From positions 2,666,001-2,730,000 of the forward strand of contig JARUPY010000471.1 of assembly GCA_029817715.1 (NCBI GenBank): DNA of 64,000 bases, in the 5' to 3' direction. The notes under the pieces were generated by a model that had not been told where the DNA came from, searched no databases, and was given only the letters and a program-made list of their open reading frames with translations. The position numbers and the translations under genes are program-made. Position 1 is the first letter of the stretch. Every line of letters starts with the position of its first letter. Below are positions 44,663-60,463 of the stretch, one piece after another. The DNA comes from Melastoma dodecandrum. Taxonomy: Eukaryota > Streptophyta > Magnoliopsida > Myrtales > Melastomataceae.

Positions 44663-47600
44663 ATGAACGAGAGAATGGCTGTCCTTGATTCGACGAGAGT
44701 CCCTTCTTCGCCCATGACGTTGTTGCTCCCCGATGGCGACTTCTTCCTTAGCCCGAGTTTCGTACGCGGCCTCTCTGGTTCCTTGCACCTTGTGTTGTTG
44801 GTTTCGTTGTTCGCGAGCTGGGCTATTCAGGGAATCGGAAGAGGCTGTCGGGAAGATGAGGAGGGTCTTCGGAATAGGAGGTTTAAGAGGAGCAAAGCTT
44901 GCTGCCTTTGGCAGAGTTTGGCGTGTTGTGTTGGTGTTTCTGCGTTTAGTTTTGTGTTCTGGGTGGTCTGTTGGTTTTCTTGGTATAGACATGGCTGGTC
45001 CGATGAGGCGGTCGTGACCCTGTTTGATTTTGGTGTCAAGGCTTTGGCTTGGGCCGCGGTTTGTTTTTCTTTATGGGGGAGGGTTCCTGAATCCAGCGAG
45101 TCGAAGTTGCCTCTGCCATTGAGACTCTGGTGGGGGTTTTACGTGTGTGTTTCCTGTTACGGGTTGGCTGTAGGCATTGTTCTGTGCGGAAGGCACATTT
45201 CCGTGCCAGTTACAAGTATCATGGCCGATGTAGTTTATGTTGCGGCGGGATTGTTCTTGTGCTTGGTTGGTTTCCTGGGAAGAGTCCGTGTTGAAGAGGA
45301 CCCGCTCGAGGAGAAACTTATTGTAAATGGGAAGGGTGATAGCTCAGGTGATGGCCCCGAACCAAGCAAGAGAAGAGGACAAGAAACCTTGACCCTTTAC
45401 TCGAATGCGAATTTTTTCAGTGTACTTACCTTCTCTTGGATCAGTCCTCTGATTGCTGCCGGGAATAAGATTGCTTTGGGAGTCAAGGATGTTCCTCAGC
45501 TTGATCACAGGGATAGCGTTGTCGGGGCATCTGAGCATTTCAAAAGCAAGTTGCTCCAGGTGGGCTGTGAGGCGAGCGGTGGTGTCACTTCTTTGAGGCT
45601 GGGGAAAGCATTGCTCTTGATGGAGTGGAGAGAGGTTCTTTGCACCGGGATCTTCACGCTGGTAGAAACTCTGGCCAACTATGTCGGTCCATACCTAATT
45701 GATACGTTTGTCCAGTACCTCAACGGGGAACAGACATTCAAGAACGAAGGCTATGTATTAGTTGGTGCATTCCTGGCCGGGAAGGTGGTGGAGTGTCTTG
45801 CACAGAGGCACTTGTCCTTTAAGGCACAAAGGATTGGCATAAGGACTAGGAGCGTGCTTGTCGCAATGATCTACGAAAAGGGGTTAACGCTTTCTAGCAA
45901 GTCAAAGCAAGGACGCACAAGCGGAGAGATCATTAATTTCATGTCTGTCGATGCTGAGAGGGTTGGCGACTTCAGTTGGTGGATGCACGATCCCTGGATG
46001 GTGGTTCTCCAAATTGTACTGGCCTTGTTTATACTGTACAAGAACCTGGGGCTGGCGGCGATTTCTGCTTTCTTGGGAGCCGTGGTTGCCATGTTGGCGA
46101 ATTACCCTTTAGGTTCCTTACAAGAGAAATACCAGGATAAGTTGATGAAGTCTAAGGACGAAAGGATGAAGGCTACTTCTGAGATTCTGCGTAACATGAG
46201 GATTCTGAAGCTTCAGGGCTGGGAAATGAAGTTTCTGTCCAAGATCAATGAGCTCAGGAAGATCGAGACGGGATGGTTGAAGAAGCTTGCTTACACCCGA
46301 GTTCTGGTAGCTTTTGTCTTTTATGGGGCGCCGACGTTTGTCTCTGCCGTCACTTTTGGAAGTTGCATGCTTCTGGGGATTCCACTCTCCACTGGGAAGA
46401 TCCTGTCAGCCCTCGCCACTTTCCGTGTCCTTCAGCAGCCCATTAGTAATCTTCCCGATGTGATATCCGTGATAACTCAGACCAAGGTATCGCTGGACAG
46501 GATTTCTTCCTTCTTGAGTCTGGAGAGTCTACAGAACGATGTCATTGAGAGGCTACCCTGGAATGCCTCCGACATTGCGCTTGAGATCAGTGATGGGAAT
46601 TTTTCATGGGATCCAACTTCATCCGAGCCCTCCCTGAGGGGTATAAATTTGACAGTGAAAAGTGGAATGAAGGTGGCCGTCTGTGGTACTGTTGGCTCTG
46701 GAAAGTCCAGTTTGCTTTCTTGCATCCTCGGGGAGATGCAGAGGATATCGGGAACAATCAGGCTATGCGGCCGTAAGGCCTATGTTGCTCAGTCTCCCTG
46801 GATACCGAGTGGAAAAATCGAAGATAACATCCTGTTCGGCAAAGACATGAACAGGGAGAGGTATAATACTGTTCTCCAAGCTTGCTCGCTGAAGAAGGAT
46901 TTGGAGATTCTTCCCTGTGGTGACCAGACTGTCATTGGCGAGAGAGGCATCAACTTGAGTGGCGGCCAGAAGCAACGGATTCAGATTGCGCGTGCCATCT
47001 ACCAAGATGCAGACGTTTACCTGTTTGATGATCCGTTTAGCGCTGTGGATGCTCACACTGGATCTCATCTCTTCAAGGTATCCCTTAACTACGTCACGTT
47101 ATTGCTTCGTACAGAGAATGCTCTAATGCAATTACAATCGCTCGACAGGAATGCTTGCTGGGTCTTTTGAGCACCAAGACAGTGATCTACGTCACCCATC
47201 AAGTGGAATTTTTACCCGCAGCGGATCTCATTCTGGTGAGCTACTTCACCACAGAAACATTCCAAGTTTGTTGTTTCCCCTCTTTGGCAGTCATCAGCGA
47301 AGGACGGCTGACATTTTGCATCAGGTGATGAAAGATGGAGAAATTATTGAGGCTGGAAAGTACGATGACATTCTTCGTGGCGGGAGTAATTTCATTGAAC
47401 TCGTTGGAGCACACAAGAAAGCTTTAGCAGAGCTTAGCTTAATGCAAGCATCCGGTAGCAAAGCTGAGAATGGAACTACGGAATTAGATGGAAAGGTTAT
47501 GGAGAACAGTGATGGCAAAGACGGACAAAAAGGTAACACTGAAGATACCAATGACGGCGCCAAAGGGCAGCTGGTTCAGGAGGAAGAGAGGGAGAAGGGA

Positions 47601-49930
47601 AGCGTTGGGCTGTCAGTTTACTGGAAGTATATCACGACGGCGTACGGGGGAGCACTCATTCCTCTCATATTGCTGGGGCATATTCTCTACCAGGTCCTTC
47701 AGATAGGCAGCAATTATTGGATGGCTTGGGCCACTCCCGCATCCGACGATGCCGAACCCCCTGTTTCTGGGTTAAGACTGATTCTCGTGTATGTTGCCTT
47801 GTCCGTCGGAAGCTCTTTATGCACTCTCTTCAGATCTACTGGCCTCGCAACCGTGAGCTACAAAACAGCCACGATCCTTTTCGAAAAAATGCATCATTGC
47901 ATCTTCCGTGCGCCCATGTCTTTCTTCGACGCCACCCCCAGTGGAAGGATCCTTAACAGAGTAAGAACGTCGACGGAGACCCTTCGGCATTTCCTTCATC
48001 CGTATTTTCCATTGAAAGTGTAGAATTCACAATCTTCGGGTAAAGTTGTATCTTTTGTTTCCTTACAGGCGTCCACGGACCAGAGTACCATAGACACGGA
48101 CATGATGTACCAATTCGCCGGATTTGCCTCCTCATTGATCCAGCTTATCGGTATCATTGCAGTGATGTCTCAGGTTGCATGGCAAGTTTTCATAATCTTC
48201 ATTCCAGCAACGGCAGCCTGCCTGTGGTACCAGGTGATGATTCCGATAATCAATCTCATATACATCTTTTCACTAAGGGGATGAGATTCAACGGGTCATT
48301 GTGGGTGTCCTGTTTTTGTAGCAATACTACATATCTGCGGCACGAGAGTTGTCGAGGTTAGTCGGGATATGCAAAGCTCCAGTCATTCAGAATTTCGCCG
48401 AGACAATATCAGGATCCACCACCATCAGAAGTTTCGATCAGGAGTCACGTTTCCTGGAGATAAACTCAAAGCTCAGCGATGTGTATTCTCAGCCAAAGTT
48501 TTACATTGGGGGAGCCATGGAGTGGCTATGCTTTCGCTTGGATATGCTCTCCGCCGTTACTTTTGGTTTCTCGTTGATCTTCCTCGTCGCTCTTCCTGTG
48601 GGTTTTATCAATCCAGGTAACCTCGTAACCATCTCCTATCCAAAGAAACTCGTCTTTCATGCAACATCATGTTCTAGTGGTAATCAAATAGGCCTCCCTT
48701 CTGCTTATCACTTGCAGCGGTTGCGGGCTTAGCCGTGACGTACGGGATCAACTTGAACATGATACAAGCTTGGATGATTTGGATCCTCTGCAACATGGAA
48801 AACAAAATCATATCCGTCGAGAGGATTCTTCAGTATACGAGCATTCAAAGTGAACCGCCTATCATTGTAGAGGACAATCGCCCCCCGAGCTCTTGGCCTT
48901 CGCGCGGTCGGATCGATATACTCAATCTGCAGGTACTTCTTTAGCTCGATTTTTGGGATTCTACGTTCCCAGAAAGCAATTCTTCCATTTTTGTGGGGCG
49001 AAATGAGATTCGATTCGTGTTAGGTCCGGTATGCCGCACATTTACCGCTTGTCTTGCGTGGGATTACTTGCACATTCCCTGGAGGGATGAAAACTGGCAT
49101 CGTGGGGAGGACCGGTAGCGGCAAGTCAACCCTTATCCAGGCTCTCTTCAGGATTGCAGAACCAGCAGCTGGTCAGATTATGATAGATGGGATTGACATC
49201 TCTTCGATCGGACTGCATGATCTGAGGTCCAGACTCAGCATTATACCTCAGGATCCGACCATGTTCGAAGGGACCGTTAGAAGTAACCTCGATCCTTTGG
49301 AAGAGTACTCGGATGATCAAATTTGGGAGGTGATCTGAGTTCTCTTTTGCTTTCGCTTTGTTTTCCGTCGCAATAAAAAACCTCGCGGTTCGATACTGAA
49401 TCCTCATCCGTTTACTTATCCTTCTAGGCATTGGACAAATGCCAACTCGGGAACGAAGTCAGGAGGAAGGATGGGAAATTGGATTCGAAAGGTCGTGAGT
49501 TTACTCTCTCTCTCAGCGGATCTTCGCCCGCCGAGTACCTTCCCGACGAACGACATTGATCGTTTTCTCTTTCTTATCTTGCGTTGCAGTAACCGAGAAC
49601 GGAGAGAACTGGAGCATGGGACAGCGGCAGCTTGTGTGCCTAGGCCGAGTCCTCCTCAAGAAGAGCAAAATCCTAGTCCTGGATGAGGCAACGGCATCCG
49701 TCGACACGGCCACGGACAACCTGATCCAGCAGACCGTAAGGCAACACTTCTCGGAATGCACGGTCATCACGATAGCGCACCGGATCACGTCGGTCCTCGA
49801 CAGCAACATGGTGCTGCTCCTGGACAACGGGTGCGTGTCGGAGTATGATTCCCCGAAGAGGTTGCTGGAGAACAGGTCGTCGGGTTTCGCCCGACTGGTG
49901 GAGGAGTACGCGATGAGATCGGAGTTCTAA
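44663..49930 (+). CDS. ABCC3: ABCC3-like ABC transporter, copy 3 (mosaic)
   Basis: Nine exons: 44663-47077, 47149-47235, 47325-47960, 48069-48233, 48322-48616, 48718-48932, 49024-49329, 49428-49491, 49590-49930. Total 4524 bp, 1507 residues, no stops. The start [10 protein letters not shown] lies 86 bp after a TATA box. TMD0-TMD1-NBD1-TMD2-NBD2 are complete: NBD1 [30 protein letters not shown]2 [29 protein letters not shown]. Compared with copies 1/2 it has an extra 89-bp intron (47236-47324) between LIL and VMKDG, shared with copy 4. Exons 1-8 resemble copy 4, but exon 9 is clearly closer at DNA level to copies 1/2, pointing to gene conversion. Substrates are probably as for other ABCC3-clade pumps. 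Confidence 0.95.
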
Positions 49931-50460
49931 ACACTCCCCCATAGGAATCCCAAGTAGTCAGCTGGCGCGAGTCATATCATAATTCACGTTGTGATTTCGC
50001 GTCTTACCAAAACCAAATATAAAATAAACATAAAAATGTATTCTAGTTCGTGAAATCGATGCCACCGCATGATGGTATTTAATACAGTCGAGTGGTGGTG
50101 GAGGTGGGGGGGACTCCGAAAATGAGAGAAATAATTTTCGGAGGGTTATTTCCCAGAAGATTCGATGCTGGGAAATCCAATAAAAATACGACACGTGTCA
50201 ATCCCAAGCTTAATAAGACAAAAATAAATTTGATCTCCTTGGTCGCCACGGTTTGCTTTGCATCTTCCCCAAGGAAAGACAGGCGGTCGTCGCCGTCATT
50301 CATAATGGTGGGGGGGGGGCCTCATGGGGACCTCTCTGGGCTTTGTTTTTATTATCATTATTTTTCTCCTTTACAATCCACCCGTGCCTTTTTAACCTCC
50401 CCCCTCCCCCCTCGGGTGATGTATTAAACAGAGAGCCCCTCCTTGGTCGGTGTGTCCCAT
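49931..50460 (+). other. Intergenic region between ABCC copies 3 and 4
   Basis: 3' flank of copy 3 and upstream region of copy 4. Contains an 11-base G run (near 50312) and C-rich stretches near 50400. No gene seen. Confidence 0.5.
50190..50199. promoter_or_regulatory. G-box / ABRE-like palindrome upstream of copy 4
   Basis: GACACGTGTC, a perfect palindrome with a CACGTG core, about 365 bp before the copy 4 start. G-boxes bind bZIP and bHLH factors, which would suggest ABA or light/stress control. Use in this gene is inferred. Confidence 0.45.
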
Positions 50461-50466
50461 TATAAG
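50461..50466 (+). promoter_or_regulatory. Putative TATA box of ABCC copy 4
   Basis: CATTATAAG, 94 bp before the ATG at 50555, similar spacing to copy 3. It makes the in-frame ATG at 50450 unlikely as the start. Confidence 0.5.
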
Positions 50467-50554
50467 TTGGAATTCCTCCCACCCTTCAGTTCTTGCATCC
50501 CGCCCTCTGGCGATTCCCAACCTGGTGGGAATTCCTTCCACCCTTTATTCCTCC

Positions 50555-56026
<5,472 letters not shown>

Positions 56027-56514
56027 GCTGAAAAACCTCACCCCAATTTTGCGTCGTAGAATTGTCGTGGAGGATAGGTTGGTTGATGTTGACGAAATAC
56101 GATAATATGCTTACTGTTCATGTAACCATCAAAATGGATGGATGTTTCTTTTGCCGGAAAGTTAAATCATGTGCTGAATCTTCAAGGTATTTATTGGGCA
56201 GTTGCTGGGTAGCAGTCACTCAGCCAGGGGTAGAAACTTCAATAAGGACCCACCCGTTTGAATCGGACTGCTAGTGAAGTTCTGAAACTAAAATCCAGTG
56301 AAGCTTCTGTGTCATTCAGTGTCCTGTTTAATGCTGTGGAGGCCACACATCAGGATTTGAAGTCTTTCTCTCCCAGTCAATACGATCTTCAGCACGCCAA
56401 CCTCGACCATTTGCCTTAAGGGCGAGTCCCCATGTGAATGGCTTCTTCTGTAATGCATAAACTGGTGTTTCGGTTGGGATTCATCAGTAGTTAAACTGTT
56501 CTGCCTTCGCAACG
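56027..56514 (+). other. Intergenic: copy 4 3' flank and RLP upstream region
   Basis: No open frame of note and no clear TATA box. I see nothing further. Confidence 0.4.
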
Positions 56515-59500
56515 ATGAGCTCATCCAGTTCCCTCTGGAGCTGGACCTTTCTTCTTCTTTCATTCCTCATACTATCGACAGCCCAGAAATCACGATCATG
56601 TAATCCTGACCAAACCAAGGCCTTGATCCAGTTCAGGAACTCGTTCACCGTCATTCAAGATACTATCAGTAAATTCTGCTATAGTTCTCAACCAAAAACA
56701 GCCTCGTGGAAGGACAGCGCTGCGTGCTGCTCATGGGACGGGGTCACGTGTGATGATAAGACAGGTAATGTCATTGGTCTTGATTTGAGTTGCAGCGGGC
56801 TTCAAGGTACCATCGATTCTAATAGCTCGCTGTTTGAGCTTCGGCATCTCCGGCTCCTCAACCTTGCCGGAAACGATTTTCTTGGATCGAGTCTTCCGCC
56901 GGAGATTAGCGTGTTTGAGGTGATGACACACCTCAACCTCTCCTCATCATACTTTTATGATGTGCTCCCCGACACAGTCTCTCACCTGTCGAAGCTGGTT
57001 TCACTCGATCTCTCCTACAATGACCTGGAGTGGCAAAATCCTACCATGATTAGGGTTATGAGGAACCTAACAGATCTACAGGAACTTGTCCTCGACTCAG
57101 TCGACATGTCCACTGTCCTTCCTGGTTCACTTGAGAACATCTCATCCTCTTTGATCCGTCTGAGTGCGAGCTCATCTGGCTTAGCAGGTAATTTTCCTAG
57201 CGACATATTTCATCATCCAAACATCCAAGTTCTTGATATCTCGGAGAATTCCGATATGCAAGGAAGCCTTCCAACGTCTAATTGGAGGAGCCTTCTTGTT
57301 TACCTGTCTGTCGCTGGGACAAATTTCTCCGGGGAGTTGCCCCACTGCATTGGTGACCAAAAGAATCTAGAGCATCTTGACCTCAGAGGTAGTGGCTTCA
57401 AGGGGCAGATTCCTGCATCAATCTCGAACCTTCGAGAACTGATAGTGTTGGACTTATCGTGGAATAATTTCACTGGTCCCATTGACTTGAAGAAATTCTT
57501 ACCTCTCCATAATCTCCACAGAATGACTCTTTCTGGGCTTCCAATATCGGGCGACCTTTCCGGGAACACCCAGGACCTGCTTGCAAAGCTCGAGGTACTG
57601 AATCTAGAATCTTGTGGACTGACAAAATTTCCCTGTTCCTTATCGTACATGCCAGAAATGAAGGAAATGAACCTCGTGAAAAATATGATCACTGAAGTCC
57701 CAGGGCAGTGCAACGGCCGGAACATCACATTTCCGAGGCTCGAGACATTGAGTTTCAGTTCTTGCAAGTTGACAAAATTCCCATCGTTTCTGTCACAATC
57801 GATGGGACTTCGATATCTTGACCTTTCAAACAATATGATCCAAGAGGGTATCCCCAGATGGTTTTGGGGCATCGGAATCGAAACTTTGGAGGTTTTGGAT
57901 CTCCATAACAACCTTATTGGAGGAAGCATGCGAATTCCCTGGAAGAAGTTGGACAAACTCAATCTGGCTAACAATTCTTTCAGAGGCTCGTTGCCAATTC
58001 CACCAATCCCAGCCACATCGTTCTCTGCATCGCAGAATGGTTTCCACGGAAGCATCTCTCCCTCAGTCTGCCTGCTGACTTCTCTGACGAACCTAGAAGT
58101 TGCCGAAAACAACCTGACAGGTACCATTCCGGAATGCCTGGGAAACCTAACAAGATTGATAGCGTTGGACTTGAGCGACAACTTGTTGACAGGATCACTG
58201 CCACAATCATTAGCCAACTGCACGTCTCTGCAGTGGCTCTACCTCAGCAACAACATGTTTGACGATACCTCTCCACAGTGGATATTGGGGATCCCGCTGT
58301 ATAGTTTACAACTCCGAAACAACAACTTCAGTGGCCAATGGTCGAGGGACACTACTATTTCGCGGAGCCTCAAGTTCATCGATCTGTCCCAAAATAGCTT
58401 TGAGGGTCCGCCTCCAATCCCATCAGACACTGCTGCCTATTATGTGATATCTGGGAACAAATTTTCCGGTGACATCTCTCCCTTGATGTGCAGCGCCATT
58501 CATCTCACCTTCCTCGACATGTCGAATAACAGACTGACGGGGAACTTGCCCCGATGTCTCGAGAACATCACAACCGCTCTAACTTGCTTCCGTGTGAGAA
58601 GGAACAAACTTAGCGGTGCGATCCCTGCTGGAATGTTTCCCAAGGGAAATCCCTTGAGGACCCTCGATTTAAGCCAGAACCAAATCGAAGGCACGCTGCC
58701 GAGATCTCTCGAGAATTGCAAGAAACTAGAAGTTCTGGACGTCGGCGGCAACAAGATAGTAGATTTCTTCCCCTACTGGTTAGAGTCCCTTCCCAAACTA
58801 CAGGTTTTCAGCATAAGGTTCAACAAATTCTACGGGCAAGTGAACTATTCAAGAAAAGCCCCAGCGTTGAACAAATTACGCATCCTCGACCTTTCGAGCA
58901 ACAACTTCCACGGCCCTTTCCCAGATAACCTAATCACGAAACTCGTGGCCATGACCCAAGTGGACAAGGAACAGCGAGGGTTAAGGTACATTGGCGATTC
59001 CAGTGGCCTCTATTCAGTACAGCTCAACTGGAAAGGAGTAGAGACACAGCTGGTGAAAATCCTCGTCGAGTTCACGGGCCTGGACTTATCGAAAAACAGT
59101 TTCTACGGCGAGATCCCACGGAACATCGGAGCCCTCACCGCCCTCAAGGGCCTCAACTTATCTCACAACCACCTCACAGGTACGATCCCTCTGACCATCG
59201 GCAACATATCAGGCCTCGAGTGGCTAGACCTCTCCTCGAACGAGCTCGGCGGCGCGATCCCCAGGGAACTCACCGAGCTGACATCCCTCGCGATCCTAAA
59301 CCTCTCTTACAACAAGCTCACGGGACGGATTCCTACAGGAGAACAGTTCAACACGTTCGCACCAGGCTCCTTCGAAGGAAACCCCGGACTCTGCGGGTTT
59401 CCATTACCGAAGGTCTGCGACGCGGGAAAATCACCGCCGCCAAGGCCGTCGTCGAAGCACGAGGAAAGCGGGGGGTGGAGACCAGGACGATGGATAGATT

Positions 59501-59661
59501 GGAAGGCGACCGCGGCGATCGGGTACGTCTGCGGGACCATCGCGGGGATATACTTGGGCTACGTTGTGTTGGTGGACGGCAGGCCTCTCTGGCTCGCCGT
59601 GACGGTCGACAGCATTGGAGCCCGACTCCAACAAATAACGAACCGAAGAACACCGCAGTAG
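56515..59661 (+). CDS. LRR receptor-like protein (RLP), intronless
   Basis: 1048 residues in one exon. It begins with a signal peptide (LWSWTFLLLSFLILSTAQ), then an LRR N-terminal cap (CNPDQTKALIQF, and CCSWDGVTC), a long series of plant extracellular LRRs with LxxLxxLxLxxNxLxGxIP spacing, an island-like gap near residues 810-850 (YSVQLNWKGVE), four closing LRRs, the juxtamembrane block NPGLCGFPLPKVC, one transmembrane helix (AAIGYVCGTIAGIYLGYVVL) and a tail of about 28 residues without a kinase. This is the build of Cf-type RLPs, which act at the plasma membrane with SOBIR1-type kinases in defence or development (family knowledge). Ligand unknown. No break seen. Confidence 0.93.
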   Translation: MSSSSSLWSWTFLLLSFLILSTAQKSRSCNPDQTKALIQFRNSFTVIQDTISKFCYSSQPKTASWKDSAACCSWDGVTCDDKTGNVIGLDLSCSGLQGTIDSNSSLFELRHLRLLNLAGNDFLGSSLPPEISVFEVMTHLNLSSSYFYDVLPDTVSHLSKLVSLDLSYNDLEWQNPTMIRVMRNLTDLQELVLDSVDMSTVLPGSLENISSSLIRLSASSSGLAGNFPSDIFHHPNIQVLDISENSDMQGSLPTSNWRSLLVYLSVAGTNFSGELPHCIGDQKNLEHLDLRGSGFKGQIPASISNLRELIVLDLSWNNFTGPIDLKKFLPLHNLHRMTLSGLPISGDLSGNTQDLLAKLEVLNLESCGLTKFPCSLSYMPEMKEMNLVKNMITEVPGQCNGRNITFPRLETLSFSSCKLTKFPSFLSQSMGLRYLDLSNNMIQEGIPRWFWGIGIETLEVLDLHNNLIGGSMRIPWKKLDKLNLANNSFRGSLPIPPIPATSFSASQNGFHGSISPSVCLLTSLTNLEVAENNLTGTIPECLGNLTRLIALDLSDNLLTGSLPQSLANCTSLQWLYLSNNMFDDTSPQWILGIPLYSLQLRNNNFSGQWSRDTTISRSLKFIDLSQNSFEGPPPIPSDTAAYYVISGNKFSGDISPLMCSAIHLTFLDMSNNRLTGNLPRCLENITTALTCFRVRRNKLSGAIPAGMFPKGNPLRTLDLSQNQIEGTLPRSLENCKKLEVLDVGGNKIVDFFPYWLESLPKLQVFSIRFNKFYGQVNYSRKAPALNKLRILDLSSNNFHGPFPDNLITKLVAMTQVDKEQRGLRYIGDSSGLYSVQLNWKGVETQLVKILVEFTGLDLSKNSFYGEIPRNIGALTALKGLNLSHNHLTGTIPLTIGNISGLEWLDLSSNELGGAIPRELTELTSLAILNLSYNKLTGRIPTGEQFNTFAPGSFEGNPGLCGFPLPKVCDAGKSPPPRPSSKHEESGGWRPGRWIDWKATAAIGYVCGTIAGIYLGYVVLVDGRPLWLAVTVDSIGARLQQITNRRTPQ

Positions 59662-60463
59662 GGTTATTTATGTAATTTCTTATATTCCTCTAAACGGGCC
59701 TAAACTTCCTTTGGGCCAGCCCAAATAAAAGTATGCCTTAAATGGGCCGTACTAGGCCCTTAAAGTTTCAGTTGAGAGGCAAAAGAAGATCTCTGGTTGG
59801 ATTTTTCAAATTCAGTTGACGCAATTCTCGGTGAAAAAATCTTCCCACCTTCACCTTCATCTTCCTTAGTTAGTTGTCGTTGTAGCTGCAGTTTGCTAAC
59901 CAGGCGCCGCATTAATTTCCCCAGAAAGCTGAGCCCCCAACAAATCACACCCCCCCAGTGTCTTTTGAGTCGTTGGTTTTTTCTTTTTTTTGAAAAAACA
60001 AAGAGCAAAGATTCAAACTTTGTTCTCTCCAGAATTCAGCCCCCACTGTCCCCCGAAATGAAGGAACTCCAATAAAAAGTCGGCTACTTTCGATGGGTCC
60101 TTCCCCATTTTACTCAAAAGGATGAGGGGACTGACGCGGTAGCAGGAGACAGACAGCGTCCCTGTGGAATTTGCACAAATCTGGGTTATGTTCGTGTTCG
60201 CATTTTTTTCCCTTTCCCCGAAAAGATTTTTCTCTTGTTTGTGTGTGTTTGTTTCTTTGTGTGGTGCAATTTTTTGTCCGTTTTTTTTTTTTGAACTTGG
60301 AGTACTTTACATTCTGTTTTTTGAGGAAATTTTAACTCAGAGTGTGTTTGATTTTGTGTGTTTTGGAGGGAGAAAATGAAGAAGGATTTTTGAGTAATGT
60401 GGGAATTTTAGCGATGCAGTGTTGAGGCAGTGAGGTGAGGGAAAGGAAGGAAGGAAGGAAGGG
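59662..60463 (+). other. RLP 3' flank and upstream/5' UTR of the CCCH gene
   Basis: Contains the GGGCC-type elements noted separately, T-rich stretches (60200-60300), and a GGAA-repeat leader directly before the ATG at 60464. No separate gene seen. Confidence 0.5.
59695..59760 (+). promoter_or_regulatory. Cluster of site II-type GGGCC/GCCCA elements
   Basis: ACGGGCCT, TTTGGGCCAGCCCAAA, ATGGGCCG and TAGGCCC lie within 66 bp. TGGGCY (site II) elements bind TCP factors and mark promoters of broadly expressed plant genes. They lie about 700 bp before the CCCH gene ATG and may drive it, or a transcript with a long 5' UTR. Confidence 0.45.

Noticed and set aside
50450..50554. Upstream in-frame ATG of ABCC copy 4
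   Set aside because: It precedes the TATAAG at 50461, and the extra residues do not match copy 3.
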